Part shown: piece by piece, positions 18,057 to 26,787 of the stretch | Numbering within the stretch: the stretch's first letter is position 1 | Layout: every line of letters starts with the position of its first letter | Assembly: GCF_009363095.1 (NCBI RefSeq) | Contig: NZ_CP045295.1 | Location: 1,178,001 to 1,242,000 of the forward strand | DNA length: 64,000 bases | Reading direction: 5' to 3' | Source of the DNA: Paenibacillus cellulositrophicus | Lineage (GTDB): Bacteria; Bacillota; Bacilli; Paenibacillales; Paenibacillaceae | Made by a program: the position numbers and the translations under genes | Notes under the pieces: model-generated | Told to the model about the DNA's origin: nothing | The model's input: the letters and a program-made list of their open reading frames with translations, nothing else | The model's database searches: none

Positions 18057-18135
18057 CCAATCACTCCTTTTGCTGCTGAATTACCGTTAGTATAGGAAAA
18101 AGGTCTACTTTCTAGTCCGATTTGCATCGCTGCCC

Positions 18136-18175
18136 AAAAAAAGGAACCGCCTTCCCATACGGAAGACGGTTCCTT
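18136..18175 (-). terminator. Terminator after sigF
   Basis: Minus-strand hairpin GGAACCGTCTTCC / GGGAAGGCGGTTCC, 4-base loop, then seven T, immediately past the sigF stop. It separates spoIIA from spoVA. Confidence 0.95.
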
Positions 18176-18177
18176 GT

Positions 18178-18933
18178 TCACTGGGCAATCTGATCGCGGA
18201 TCAGCTGCAGTATTTTTTTCTCGAGGCGCGAAACCTGTACCTGGGATATCCCGAGCCGGGTGGCTACCTCCGATTGGGTCTGGTCGCGGTAGTACCTTAA
18301 ATAGACGATCAGCTTTTCCCGCTCCGACAGGCCATCGATTGCTTCGTTCAGCGCCAGTTTATCAAACCAGCGTTCCTGGGATTCGTCGGCGATCTGGTCC
18401 ATCAGCGTAATGGGATCCCCGTCATTTTCGAACACGGTCTCGTGGATTGAGGTCGGCGGCTTGTTGGCCTCTTGGGCGAACACAACTTCCTCTGGCGTTA
18501 CCCCAAGCTCCTCGGCCACTTCCTTGACGGTCGGCAGCCGGTCCAGGTGCTTCGACAGCTCGTCCCTTTTCTTGCGTACCTTGTTGGCCATTTCCTTCAG
18601 CGACCGGCTGACCTTCAGCGTTCCGTCATCGCGGAGAAAGCGTTGGATCTCGCCGATAATCATCGGAACAGCATAGGTGGAAAACTTGACGTCATAGCTT
18701 AAATCGAATTTGTCGACCGATTTCAGCAGGCCGATGCATCCGATCTGGAACAGATCCTCGGGTTCGTACCCCCGGTTCATAAACCTTTGCACGACAGACC
18801 AGACGAGACGGATGTTGCAGTTTACCAGCGTATCGCGGGCCAAGCTGTCCCCGGTCTGGCTGAGTGCGATCAGACGTTTGACTTCGGCATCATCCAAATA
18901 AGTCTGCGAACCTTTCTTCACTTCAGCATCCAT
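18178..18933 (-). CDS. sigF: RNA polymerase sigma-F factor
   Basis: 251-aa first forespore-specific sigma factor. Region 2 is visible as LVWSVVQRFMNRGYEPEDLFQIGCIGLLKSVDKFD and KFSTYAVPMIIGEIQRFLRDD (split here). Region 4 is REKLIVYLRYYRDQTQSEVA with the helix-turn-helix LGISQVQVSRLEKKIL. It is held inactive by SpoIIAB and released by dephosphorylated SpoIIAA. Third gene of spoIIAA-spoIIAB-sigF, 11 bases after spoIIAB. The order and length match B. subtilis. Confidence 0.97.
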   Translation of the reverse strand: MDAEVKKGSQTYLDDAEVKRLIALSQTGDSLARDTLVNCNIRLVWSVVQRFMNRGYEPEDLFQIGCIGLLKSVDKFDLSYDVKFSTYAVPMIIGEIQRFLRDDGTLKVSRSLKEMANKVRKKRDELSKHLDRLPTVKEVAEELGVTPEEVVFAQEANKPPTSIHETVFENDGDPITLMDQIADESQERWFDKLALNEAIDGLSEREKLIVYLRYYRDQTQSEVATRLGISQVQVSRLEKKILQLIRDQIAQ

Positions 18934-18944
18934 GCGCCCAACCC

Positions 18945-19406
18945 CTAATTATACAAAGCTTTCTTAGATTCGATCCTCTTCTTCATCTTGATTGATGTTC
19001 CGGAACCGGGCTCGCTGGATACCTCGAATTCATCCATAAAGTTCTCCATGATCGTAAAGCCCATACCCGACCGTTCCAGCTCCGGCTTCGACGTATACAG
19101 GGGCTGCTTGGCAAGCTCCAGGTCTTCGATGCCTCTTCCCCGATCCTCCACGGTCAGAGTGACGGTATCTCCCACAATTTCCGCAGTGATCGTGACAATC
19201 CCCTCGGGATCGCTGTCGTACCCGTGAATGATGCTGTTGGTCACCGCTTCGGAAACGACCGTTTTCAGGTCGCTCAGCTCATCCATGGTCGGGTCCAGCT
19301 GTGAAATGAAGGCGGCCACCGTCACACGGGCGAACGATTCGTTTTCCGACTTGGCTGCGAACTGCAGCGTCATGAAATTGCGTTCCATGGCCTTTTCTTT
19401 ACTCAT
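18945..19406 (-). CDS. spoIIAB: Anti-sigma-F factor / serine kinase SpoIIAB
   Basis: 153-aa GHKL-type kinase that binds sigma-F and phosphorylates SpoIIAA. Bergerat-fold motifs: [13 protein letters not shown] (N box), [19 protein letters not shown] (G1) and [15 protein letters not shown] (G2). ATG 19406 has GGAGG 7 bases upstream and overlaps the spoIIAA stop by 4 bases (ATGA). Compared with B. subtilis it carries a few extra N-terminal residues. Confidence 0.97.
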   Translation of the reverse strand: MSKEKAMERNFMTLQFAAKSENESFARVTVAAFISQLDPTMDELSDLKTVVSEAVTNSIIHGYDSDPEGIVTITAEIVGDTVTLTVEDRGRGIEDLELAKQPLYTSKPELERSGMGFTIMENFMDEFEVSSEPGSGTSIKMKKRIESKKALYN

Positions 19407-19756
19407 GACACGACCTCCAGACCCGAGAGCGCATGACCCTCGTTATCGTAAATGGGCATAATTTTGAACAAGCCGGACATATCGAGCAGCCGGTAGACGG
19501 TAGGATTGACGTCGCACACCGCCATTTTGCCGCCCTTGGCCTTGATCAGCTTATACCTTCCGAGGATCACACCCAGGCCTGAGCTGTCCATGAACTGTAA
19601 ATTTTTCAGGCTGAGCACCAGATGGTCTGTCAGTCCGCGCTGGATCGTCTCATCCATTTTCATGCGGACATGGTCAGCCGTATGGTGATCGAGCTCTCCC
19701 GATAAGCGCACAATCAAGATGTTGCGGTGATGCTCCATTTCCACTTGCAGATTCAC
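19403..19756 (-). CDS. spoIIAA: Anti-sigma-F factor antagonist SpoIIAA
   Basis: 117-aa STAS-domain protein. The phosphorylatable serine lies in [16 protein letters not shown], the residue targeted by SpoIIAB and dephosphorylated by SpoIIE. Start GTG 19756 with GGAGGAG about 11 bases upstream. First gene of the spoIIA tricistron, with a sigma-H-like promoter just upstream and dacF before it. Confidence 0.97.
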   Translation of the reverse strand: MNLQVEMEHHRNILIVRLSGELDHHTADHVRMKMDETIQRGLTDHLVLSLKNLQFMDSSGLGVILGRYKLIKAKGGKMAVCDVNPTVYRLLDMSGLFKIMPIYDNEGHALSGLEVVS

Positions 19757-19787
19757 GTTTGCTCACTCTCCTCCCTGTCATGAACAA

Positions 19788-19820
19788 CGATTTCTACGGA
19801 GTAAAACCGGATTCCTGCAT
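19788..19820 (-). promoter_or_regulatory. Putative sigma-H promoter of spoIIA
   Basis: Minus strand GCAGGAATCC followed after ~14 bases by GTAGAAATC resembles the sigma-H elements (AGGAWWT, then GAAT). A TGTCGTG, similar to a 0A box (TGTCGAA), lies just upstream. B. subtilis spoIIA is known to use sigma-H and Spo0A~P. Confidence 0.45.
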
Positions 19821-19847
19821 CACGACAAAACTAGAAGAAAACCGCTA

Positions 19848-21035
19848 TCAATCTACAAGAAACAATTTTGATGTCGTCCGTTTGAACAGCTTCCACCATC
19901 CGGCCTTGCCCACCGTCTCCGGCGACTTCAGCTCAAATTCCTTCAGCACCTTGCCGCCCTCGTAGACGACCAGTTTACCGAGAACCTGTCCCTGCTGGAC
20001 CGGAGCCTTGATCTCCTTCGGAACGACCATTTCGTGGCGGATGTCCGCTGCCTTGGCGTTTTTCTTTGTCAGAACGCTGTAGGTTTGTCCGGCCTTCAAG
20101 GTCAGTTCCTTCGTATTGCCCTTGTTCACCTTCACCGTACCCATCACGTCACCCGGATTGAAAATGGTGTGCGTGCTGTACTGGGCAAACATATAGTCGA
20201 ACATTTTGGACACTTCTTCGTTCCGCGTCTTGGTGTTAGGCTCGCCCAGCACCACGGCGATCGCTCTCAGGTTGCCGTTCTTGGCCGTAGCCGAGAGGCA
20301 GAACTTCGCCTCGGAGGTATACCCCGTTTTGAGACCGTCGGCCCCTGTATAGAAGCGGACCAGCTTGTTCGTATTCACGAGCCAGAAGGGCTTTTCGGAA
20401 TCTTTTCGCAAATAATCCTGATAGGAACCGGTGTATTTCGTAATTTCCGAATGCTTCAACAGTTCACGGCTGATCACCGCGATATCGTGCGCCGAAGAGT
20501 AATGGTTCTCGGCAGGAAGCCCGTTACAGTTCACGAAATGGGTATCCTTCAGCCCGAGCTCCTGTGCCTTGTCGTTCATCATTTGGACAAAGGCCTGCTC
20601 CGTGCCGGCGATTTTTTCGGCCATCGCCACCGAGGCATCGTTGCCGGAAGCCATTGCGATGCCCTTGAGCATTTCGTTGACCGTCATCTCTTCACCCGGC
20701 TCAAGGAATATTTGCGAACCGCCCATCGACGCCGCATATTCGCTCGTCCGGACCATATCGGTCATTTTCAGCTTGCCCTCGTCGATGGCTTCCATGGTCA
20801 GCAGCATGGTCATAATTTTCGTAATGCTTGCCGGCGGAAGTTTATCATGGCTGTTCTTCTCATAAATGACCGTTCCCGTATCCGCATCCATAAGGATGGC
20901 TGACCTAGCATTCGCCGCCAGCTCCACGCCCGGAGCCTGACCGCCTTTTGGCGCTTCTTCGGCATACCCCAGATAAGGCAGCGCCACCGTGGACAGCCCG
21001 AAGGACAGCGCGAGCGCCAGTATCGTTTTTTTCAA
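19848..21035 (-). CDS. dacF: Forespore D-alanyl-D-alanine carboxypeptidase DacF
   Basis: 395-aa PBP5-family carboxypeptidase. It has a signal peptide (cleavage near GYAEEAPKG), SxxK in PPASITKIM, SGNDASVAMAEK, and KTGYTSEAKFCLSATA. A PBP5-type C-terminal beta domain ends in a basic amphipathic tail that probably anchors it to the membrane. Start TTG 21035 with GGAGGGG 6-8 bases upstream. It sits upstream of spoIIAA as in B. subtilis, where it is forespore expressed and helps set cortex crosslinking. No terminator separates it from spoIIA. Confidence 0.93.
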   Translation of the reverse strand: MKKTILALALSFGLSTVALPYLGYAEEAPKGGQAPGVELAANARSAILMDADTGTVIYEKNSHDKLPPASITKIMTMLLTMEAIDEGKLKMTDMVRTSEYAASMGGSQIFLEPGEEMTVNEMLKGIAMASGNDASVAMAEKIAGTEQAFVQMMNDKAQELGLKDTHFVNCNGLPAENHYSSAHDIAVISRELLKHSEITKYTGSYQDYLRKDSEKPFWLVNTNKLVRFYTGADGLKTGYTSEAKFCLSATAKNGNLRAIAVVLGEPNTKTRNEEVSKMFDYMFAQYSTHTIFNPGDVMGTVKVNKGNTKELTLKAGQTYSVLTKKNAKAADIRHEMVVPKEIKAPVQQGQVLGKLVVYEGGKVLKEFELKSPETVGKAGWWKLFKRTTSKLFLVD

Positions 21036-21249
21036 AATAAGTCCCCTCCTGACCTATTGTATAGATTGAACTAAAGCTTTTTCATTGAACTTCCTGTTAT
21101 TAAGGCCTGATACGGCCTATAACTTTCATTTCTTTAGTTCATTTCTATATGGTTCAATTGAAATGGTTACTGTCTTTCAGTTTCGTCAGGATCACAGGAA
21201 AATATTCCATGCCAGGGGCGGCTTACGCCGAATTATTTTTGAAAAATGC

Positions 21250-21284
21250 AAAAGCCCCCGCAGGATCACTCCTGCGGGGGCTGC
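21250..21284 (-). terminator. Terminator after punA
   Basis: Minus-strand perfect stem AGCCCCCGCAGGA / TCCTGCGGGGGCT with tail TTTTGC, ~22 bases past the punA stop. Confidence 0.93.
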
Positions 21285-21306
21285 TTTGAATAAACGGCCG
21301 TACGTA

Positions 21307-22131
21307 TTACATATGAGGGATGACCGCAAGCACCAGGCCGAGGAACTTCTCACGGACTCTCTCGGTCGTTTCCATGACCTCTTCATGGGACAAAGGCTGG
21401 TCCAGAATGCCCGCCGCCATGTTGCTGATGCAGGAAATGCCGAGCACTTCCAGGCCGGCGTGCCGGGCCACGATCGTCTCCGATACCGTCGACATGCCGA
21501 CAGCATCCGCACCGAGCGTACGCAGCATGCGGATTTCGGCAGGCGTTTCGTACGTCGGTCCGAGCAGGCCGGCATATACGCCTTCGCGAATCGGAATGTT
21601 CTTCGACGCGGCCGTCTCCTTCAAGAGCTGACGGAGCCGCCGGCTGTACGCCTCGGACATATCGGGGAAGCGGACGCCAAGCGCCGGGTCGTTCGCGCCG
21701 ATGAGCGGATTTCGGCCGGTCATATTCAGATGGTCGGTCAGGACCATCAGGTCTCCCGGCTCGAAAGCCGTGTTGATGCCGCCGGCCGCATTAGTCACAA
21801 GCAGGCTCTTCACGCCGAGTTCTTTCATGACCCTTACCGGGAAAGCCGTCACTTCCGGGCCGTAACCCTCATACATGTGGAAGCGTCCCTTCATTAAGAC
21901 GACGCTTCGTCCTTCAATCGTACCGAGCAGAAGCTCTCCCGCATGGCCTTCCACCGTCGACACCGGAAAATGAGGGATATCCTCGTAGGCAATGGATATG
22001 CTGTCCTGGATCAGGTCAGCCAGTATTCCGAGACCGGAACCGAGTATGAGGCCCACTTCCGGTTGAACGCCTCCCTTGCTCTGGATAAAGGCGGCTGCCT
22101 CTTGAATTTGCTTCAGCTGTGTCGTTGACAT
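21307..22131 (-). CDS. punA: Purine nucleoside phosphorylase, trimeric type
   Basis: 274-aa enzyme cleaving purine (deoxy)nucleosides with phosphate to base and pentose-1-phosphate. Family II signatures: LGSGLG, VEGHAGELLLGTIEGRSVV, NAAGGINTAF, GVYAGLLGPTYETPAEIRML and AVGMSTVSETIVARHAGL. AGGAGAG lies upstream of ATG 22131. It directly follows xerD (14-base gap). The phosphopentomutase gene drm, which lies between them in B. subtilis, is absent. Confidence 0.95.
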   Translation of the reverse strand: MSTTQLKQIQEAAAFIQSKGGVQPEVGLILGSGLGILADLIQDSISIAYEDIPHFPVSTVEGHAGELLLGTIEGRSVVLMKGRFHMYEGYGPEVTAFPVRVMKELGVKSLLVTNAAGGINTAFEPGDLMVLTDHLNMTGRNPLIGANDPALGVRFPDMSEAYSRRLRQLLKETAASKNIPIREGVYAGLLGPTYETPAEIRMLRTLGADAVGMSTVSETIVARHAGLEVLGISCISNMAAGILDQPLSHEEVMETTERVREKFLGLVLAVIPHM

Positions 22132-22145
22132 GCGTATAATCTCTC

Positions 22146-23060
22146 CTAATCGGTATTGGAATGATCCCGTCCACGGGGATGGTGCTCTTCATAAACGTCC
22201 TTCATCGTTCTTTTCGTACTTGTGGTGTACATTTGGGTCGTCGCCATATCGGCATGCCCCAGCATCTCCTGTACGGAGCGCAGATCGGCTCCGTTCTCCA
22301 GCAGGTGCGCGGCAAATGAATGCCTGAGCGTATGCGGCGTAATCTCGCCTTCAATCTCCGCATCGGCGGCGTATTTTTTCAACACCTTCCAGAATCCTTG
22401 GCGCGTCAGGCGGCTCCCGGTCAGGTTCAGAAACAGGGCTTTGTCGTCCGAGGAGGTTTCCCGTACGAGCGGATCCCGCATTCCGGTTATATACTCCTTG
22501 ACCGCCCCGGCCGAAATCCCATTGATCGGAAGCACCCGTTCCTTGCCAGCGCTGCTTGTGCAGCGGAGGAAATGCATGTCCAAATTGACATCGTCCACGT
22601 TCAAGGAGATGAGCTCAGATACTTTCAAACCGGTACCGTAGAGCAGCTCCAACATGGCTTTGTCCCGAAGCCCCTGCGGTGCGGTAACATCGGGGGCTTC
22701 CAGCAGCCGGTTCACTTCCCCGATGGACAAAACTCTCGGAGACTTCTTCTCCAGCCGGGGAGCGTCGAGTCCAAGACTCGGATCCTGCCGAATGACGGAT
22801 TCCCGGATCAAATAATGAATAAAAGACCGTACGGAAACCAGCTTGCGGGCGAGTGTCGCCGGGGCCATGCGCTCCTGCTTCTTCAGGTTCAAATACATTT
22901 GAATATGCGTCCGTTTGACCTGATCCGCCGAGTTCAGCCCCCGTTCCTCTACAAATTCCACAAACTGACGGACATCACGGGTGTACGATTCAAGTGTGTT
23001 ACTGGACAGCCCTTTCTCCTCACGGATGTACCGAATGAAGGGCTGTACATACTGCATCAT
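22146..23060 (-). CDS. xerD: Site-specific tyrosine recombinase XerD
   Basis: 304-aa recombinase that resolves chromosome dimers at dif with XerC/CodV. The N-terminal SAM-like domain (FIRYIREEKGLSSNTLESY) is followed by the catalytic domain. Active-site features: the Arg in LLYGTGLKVSEL is replaced by Lys in this alignment by eye, then HTLRHSFAAHLLENGADL and LGHADMATTQMYT with the nucleophilic Tyr. ATG 23060 is preferred (AAGGAG 12 bases upstream); nine more codons are open upstream. The usual motif reads TGLRVSE, so the Lys is worth noting. Confidence 0.9.
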   Translation of the reverse strand: MMQYVQPFIRYIREEKGLSSNTLESYTRDVRQFVEFVEERGLNSADQVKRTHIQMYLNLKKQERMAPATLARKLVSVRSFIHYLIRESVIRQDPSLGLDAPRLEKKSPRVLSIGEVNRLLEAPDVTAPQGLRDKAMLELLYGTGLKVSELISLNVDDVNLDMHFLRCTSSAGKERVLPINGISAGAVKEYITGMRDPLVRETSSDDKALFLNLTGSRLTRQGFWKVLKKYAADAEIEGEITPHTLRHSFAAHLLENGADLRSVQEMLGHADMATTQMYTTSTKRTMKDVYEEHHPRGRDHSNTD

Positions 23061-23153
23061 GTTGTGAAACAGCTCCTTCGGCTTCATTTTGGATTGACGT
23101 ATCTTCGTCCTGTTCTACTTCGACAGCAGGGCGGACGTCCCCTGCCGGAGGCA

Positions 23154-23387
23154 TTATTCACCATACCAAAAATAAAAACGGAGCCTGTCCCCCATCCGCT
23201 CACCATCCTGCTTCCCGTCACCGGACTGGAACGCCTTGACGGCATGACCCTCCGGAATGCGGTAATGGTCCACCGGCGTGATCCAAGCGGTGAACAGGGT
23301 CAGCACATGGTAGAACATATAGGCCAAAGAAACAAACACGATCAGAAACTTGAGCACGGACAGCCATTTTCGCAGCGGAATGATCAT
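23154..23387 (-). CDS. yqzK: DUF4227 small membrane protein (YqzK-like)
   Basis: 77-aa protein with one N-terminal transmembrane helix (residues ~10-35) and a short polar tail. It matches the size and position of YqzK/DUF4227 proteins, which lie between fur and xerD in B. subtilis. Function unknown. The spacing suggests it is co-transcribed with xerD. Confidence 0.7.
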   Translation of the reverse strand: MIIPLRKWLSVLKFLIVFVSLAYMFYHVLTLFTAWITPVDHYRIPEGHAVKAFQSGDGKQDGERMGDRLRFYFWYGE

Positions 23388-23496
23388 CCCGGAAGCACCT
23401 CACATTCTTGAAGGAGACGCCTCTCCTTCCCGTTCATCCTTGCTATATCCAGCATATGAACGTTTGTCCTTATGTATGCCCCAGGCCGCCCCGACC

Positions 23497-23535
23497 AAAA
23501 AAGCCCCCTTCCGGCAGCAAGCCGGGCAGAGAGCT
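23497..23535 (-). terminator. Probable terminator after fur
   Basis: Minus-strand imperfect hairpin with outer AGC/GCT and inner CCGGC/GCCGG pairing followed by TTTTTT, ~38 bases past the fur stop. Confidence 0.7.
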
Positions 23536-23572
23536 TTGATCGTCAAGATCATATTATAAAATCGTTGTATGA

Positions 23573-24040
23573 TTACTTGTCATCGCTGCCGCCGTTGTCT
23601 TCCTTCGCCTTACAGCGGTAGCATACCCCGTGGAAATCAAGTCGGTGGTCCGAGACGGTGAAATTGAATTCCCGTTCAACCCGCTCTTCCAGCGGTCCAA
23701 GCCAGTCCTCGCGGATCTCATCCATGCTCCCGCATTTCACGCAGATCATATGATGATGGTGATGCTTGGCCGTATCGGTGCGTAGATCGTATCTGGCTAC
23801 ACCGTCGCCAAAGTTAATCTTCTCGACGACATGCAGCTCGCTCAGCAGCTCCAAGGTACGGTACACGGTTGCCAGACCGATTTCCGGAGCCTTTTCTTTC
23901 ACAAGCATAAATACGTCTTCCGCACTCAGATGGTCTTCTTCATTCTCCAATAATACTCTGAGGGTAGCTTCCCGCTGGGGTGTCAGCTTATAGCCCTGGG
24001 ATTGTAATTGTTGTTTGATTTTATCGATCCGTGCTTCCAT
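23573..24040 (-). CDS. fur: Ferric uptake regulator Fur
   Basis: 155-aa iron-responsive repressor. Winged helix: KLTPQREATLRVLLENEEDHLSAE and GLATVYRTLELLSEL (recognition helix; read as two pieces). Metal-binding part: KHHHHHMICVKCG and a second Cys pair in CYRCK near the C-terminus. ATG 24040 lies right after GGGGAGGGAG; 24 further upstream codons are open but overlap the promoter. The gene order spoIIM-fur-yqzK-xerD matches B. subtilis, so this is Fur rather than PerR or Zur. Confidence 0.93.
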   Translation of the reverse strand: MEARIDKIKQQLQSQGYKLTPQREATLRVLLENEEDHLSAEDVFMLVKEKAPEIGLATVYRTLELLSELHVVEKINFGDGVARYDLRTDTAKHHHHHMICVKCGSMDEIREDWLGPLEERVEREFNFTVSDHRLDFHGVCYRCKAKEDNGGSDDK

Positions 24041-24092
24041 TGTCTCCCTCCCCACAGGAAAATCTCTGCACCTATCTATAACCGCTTCTCTC

Positions 24093-24122
24093 ATTATATG
24101 GGGAGTTGCCAAACAAAGTCAA
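24093..24122 (-). promoter_or_regulatory. Sigma-A promoter of fur
   Basis: Minus strand TTGACT, 18-base spacer, TATAAT, ~50 bases before the fur start. This is one of the best sigma-A matches in the window. Confidence 0.75.
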
Positions 24123-24133
24123 ACGCTTTTGCC

Positions 24134-24784
24134 TCACATGCCGGAGATGGCCGGAGCGTGGATCAGCATGGGCGTCACCCATCTCATCATCGTGGGAGTC
24201 ACCCAGGTTTCAAATGAGGAGATGCCCAGCATGATCAGGCCCATGACAAGCGTCATCCCAACATACGATGCAAATGGGCGGGTAATGTTGCCCGGACGCT
24301 GGAGCATTACCCGGTTTTTAATAATATGAAGCGAAAAGGCGATCGCCGATACGCTGCAAACGATCAGCACCGGAATGATAAGCAGGTTCGGCGGAGCTAC
24401 CGACACCAGCGCAAACAGCAGACCGTGCCACGAAAATTGGCCGACCAGGTAGCCAACCGTAAAGCCGACCAGAACGCCTTTCAAAAAATCGAGGATCAGA
24501 ATGCCCGGCAGGCCGATGACCGACAGGCCGAGAATCCAAATCAGACCAACCCATTTCAAATGCAGCCCGGCGATGTCCCAGTAGGAGTGCGCAGGCTGTC
24601 CGGCCTCCGCTCCCTGATTAACGGTTACGAAAAAATTGCCCAAATACCGTCCCAAGTCCTGCTGCTGTTCAAGGGAAAGAGCATTGACCATGAGCGCGCC
24701 GAAGATGACTCCAACCAGAAACAGTACGGCGACAAAAATATACAGGATGTTTTGTTCTTTCAGGGCATGGCGGAAAGCTCGCAT
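24134..24784 (-). CDS. spoIIM: Stage II sporulation protein M
   Basis: 216-aa membrane protein, part of the SpoIID-SpoIIM-SpoIIP complex that drives forespore engulfment by degrading septal peptidoglycan. It has about five hydrophobic helices (residues ~14-35, 75-95, 100-120, 125-148, 175-205) and the SpoIIM-family core FKKG-like region DFLKGVLVGFTVGYLVG. ATG 24784 has GGGGAG upstream. A strong sigma-E-like promoter overlaps the end of the preceding gene. Confidence 0.95.
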   Translation of the reverse strand: MRAFRHALKEQNILYIFVAVLFLVGVIFGALMVNALSLEQQQDLGRYLGNFFVTVNQGAEAGQPAHSYWDIAGLHLKWVGLIWILGLSVIGLPGILILDFLKGVLVGFTVGYLVGQFSWHGLLFALVSVAPPNLLIIPVLIVCSVSAIAFSLHIIKNRVMLQRPGNITRPFASYVGMTLVMGLIMLGISSFETWVTPTMMRWVTPMLIHAPAISGM

Positions 24785-24816
24785 GCAGTTTCTCCCCTTT
24801 CCAATCGCATACCCTT

Positions 24817-24845
24817 ACTGTATGAAGGCAAGTCCCAAACTATGT
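24817..24845 (-). promoter_or_regulatory. Putative sigma-E promoter of spoIIM
   Basis: Minus strand ACATAGT, 14-base spacer, CATACAGT: a near-consensus sigma-E promoter. It overlaps the last codons of the EndoQ-like gene and lies ~33 bases before spoIIM. Confidence 0.65.
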
Positions 24846-26081
24846 CTTGGGCATGGACGTCCCTTCCACTTTCCCGTAAGTTCCCCCTCCGCCTGAGGTC
24901 AGCTTCAGGCTGCCGTTTCTGGCCATGACGATCATCCGCGCCAAATCGGTGCCCACAACCTCGGCAATTTCTGTTTCAGCAGCATGATGGAGAATCGACA
25001 TTTCCGTACCGAACCGCTCCAGCAGCAGCTTCATTTTGGCCTTGCCGAGACCCGGAATGAACTCAAGCGGAACCTGGTAATGATATGCCGGCCGGAAGGC
25101 AGGCATGTACGGCTCCTTGCGGTCGGCGATATCGAGGATCCGGTCGAGCACCCCCTGTACCCGCTTGGTGCTGCCGCAGAACGGGCAGCCTGCGCCCCCA
25201 TGTTCGATGTCCAACACGCGGCTGCAGCCATGGCAATAGGTACGGTGGTACTTGCCCAGACGCGGATTGAGGCCGTAGTTCCCTGTCACGCACCTGCCGT
25301 CCACCCTCTCCATCGCCTTGCGGAATTCTGCAAAGGTCGGCTCCGCCAAACGGATCCGGTTGTACTCGCGGGCGATTTTACCCAGGGAATGGGCATCGGA
25401 GTTGGTTACAAACGTATACGGATCGAGCTCCGATATCAGTCCGGCCATTTCCGAATCGGAGCTCAGCCCAAGCTCGATTCCGCTCACAAGCCCCGGGTCG
25501 AGCACATGCTCCATTCGCGGCGTCATGCTGCCGTACAAGCCTTTATGCGGAGTGAACACGTGGGCGGGAATCATGATGCCTCCCATGTCGTACACCTTAG
25601 CCTGCAGCTCCCGTCCGGAAACGTAAATGCGCTGTGAGCTGAGGTTTACGTTCTTCATATGTTCCGACATCCAGGCCGTAAAGGCCTGAATCGTCGACAG
25701 GTCCGCAAAATAAACGAGCAGATGCGCAGCGCCTCTTCCCTGTTCATAGATTTCAATTTCCGAGCCCAGAAGAATCGTGGTTCCCCGGTAGGCGATCCCA
25801 CCGCCCTGCACTTCATTCATTTCACCGGATTCCAGGCAGTCGATAATGTCCTTCTGGACGACCGGCGAGTGGCAGTCGATAATGCCCACCAGCTCGATCC
25901 CTTTGCGCTCCGACGCTTCCTTAGCGATGTTCGCGAACGTCAGATTAGCGCTGCCGCTGATTTTGACCGCATGCCCGTCGTTCGTCCTGCCGATATGGAT
26001 GTGCAGATCCGCAAAGTATTCGCTCAACATATCCGACTCGTATGCAAGCTCTTGGTGACTGACACGTTCCGGACTGCTCAT
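24840..26081 (-). CDS. yqxK: Endonuclease Q-type PHP-domain protein (YqxK-like)
   Basis: 413-aa protein with an N-terminal PHP metal-dependent hydrolase domain: DLHIHIG, IDCHSP, and later NSDAHSL. A zinc ribbon follows (CHGCSRVLDIEHGGAGCPFCG, split CHGC/CPFC), then a helix-hairpin-helix-like tail (IPGLGKAKMKLLLERFGTE). This is the EndoQ layout, known in archaea and some bacteria to nick DNA 5' of deaminated bases (uracil, hypoxanthine). It lies next to nudF as in B. subtilis; ATG 26081 overlaps the nudF stop by 4 bases. Substrate is inferred from the family. Confidence 0.82.
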   Translation of the reverse strand: MSSPERVSHQELAYESDMLSEYFADLHIHIGRTNDGHAVKISGSANLTFANIAKEASERKGIELVGIIDCHSPVVQKDIIDCLESGEMNEVQGGGIAYRGTTILLGSEIEIYEQGRGAAHLLVYFADLSTIQAFTAWMSEHMKNVNLSSQRIYVSGRELQAKVYDMGGIMIPAHVFTPHKGLYGSMTPRMEHVLDPGLVSGIELGLSSDSEMAGLISELDPYTFVTNSDAHSLGKIAREYNRIRLAEPTFAEFRKAMERVDGRCVTGNYGLNPRLGKYHRTYCHGCSRVLDIEHGGAGCPFCGSTKRVQGVLDRILDIADRKEPYMPAFRPAYHYQVPLEFIPGLGKAKMKLLLERFGTEMSILHHAAETEIAEVVGTDLARMIVMARNGSLKLTSGGGGTYGKVEGTSMPKT

Positions 26082-26662
26082 ACGCGGAATTCACCCGTCA
26101 GCTTGTTCAACTTCCAGGCGTACACCGCCATAAGTGTCTTGGCGTCGCTGATCCGGCCTTGCGAAATCGCCTCCAGCGCCTCTTCCGTCGTCAATTCCAG
26201 CAGCTCCACGAACTCGTCTTCATCCGGCGCCGCATCGCCCCCTTTAAGATCATGTGCCACGTAGAGGTGGATCACTTCATCGGCAAACCCGGGAGAAGTA
26301 TAGAAGGAATGGAGAAGCTCCAGGCGGCCGCATGTATACCCCGTTTCCTCCACAAGCTCACGCTTGGCGGCTTCCATCGGGTCCTCCCCTGGCTCCAGCT
26401 TCCCTGCCGGGATTTCAAGCTCGCACCGTCCCATGGCCTGGCGATACTGGTCGACCAGAATGATCCGGTCATCCTTGATGGCCAGAACAGCTACCGCACC
26501 GGGGTGGCGGATGATTTCCCGTGTAGCCGTTTTGCCGTCGGGAAGCCGGACCTTGTCAATCTGCAAAGATACGACCTTTCCCTGAAAAATAGATTCGGTG
26601 GACAGGGTCTCTTCCTCGAGATGTTTGGACGGTTTCATCATATGTGGCAAAGACTCTTTCAT
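26078..26662 (-). CDS. nudF: ADP-ribose pyrophosphatase (Nudix)
   Basis: 194-aa Nudix hydrolase splitting ADP-ribose to AMP and ribose 5-phosphate. The Nudix box begins GKLEPGEDPMEAAKREL and ends VEETGY, with all catalytic Glu present. ATG 26662 has AAGGAGG 8 bases upstream; 34 extra upstream codons are open but not family-like. Co-transcribed with the EndoQ-like gene. Divergent from mciZ. Confidence 0.93.
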   Translation of the reverse strand: MKESLPHMMKPSKHLEEETLSTESIFQGKVVSLQIDKVRLPDGKTATREIIRHPGAVAVLAIKDDRIILVDQYRQAMGRCELEIPAGKLEPGEDPMEAAKRELVEETGYTCGRLELLHSFYTSPGFADEVIHLYVAHDLKGGDAAPDEDEFVELLELTTEEALEAISQGRISDAKTLMAVYAWKLNKLTGEFRV

Positions 26663-26715
26663 TCTATGATCCTCCTTATAGTACGTGCTCAACAACCTCT
26701 TATAGTTAAAACCTA

Positions 26716-26744
26716 GCATTTTTGGCCATGCTGACACATATGGT
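26716..26744 (+). promoter_or_regulatory. Putative sigma-E promoter of mciZ
   Basis: GCATTTT, 14-base spacer, CATATGGT resembles sigma-E elements and lies ~44 bases before mciZ, which is sigma-E dependent in B. subtilis. Partial match. Confidence 0.4.
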
Positions 26745-26787
26745 CTTATTATAACAAACTTCACCCCAAGGAAAGAGGGATCCCTTC

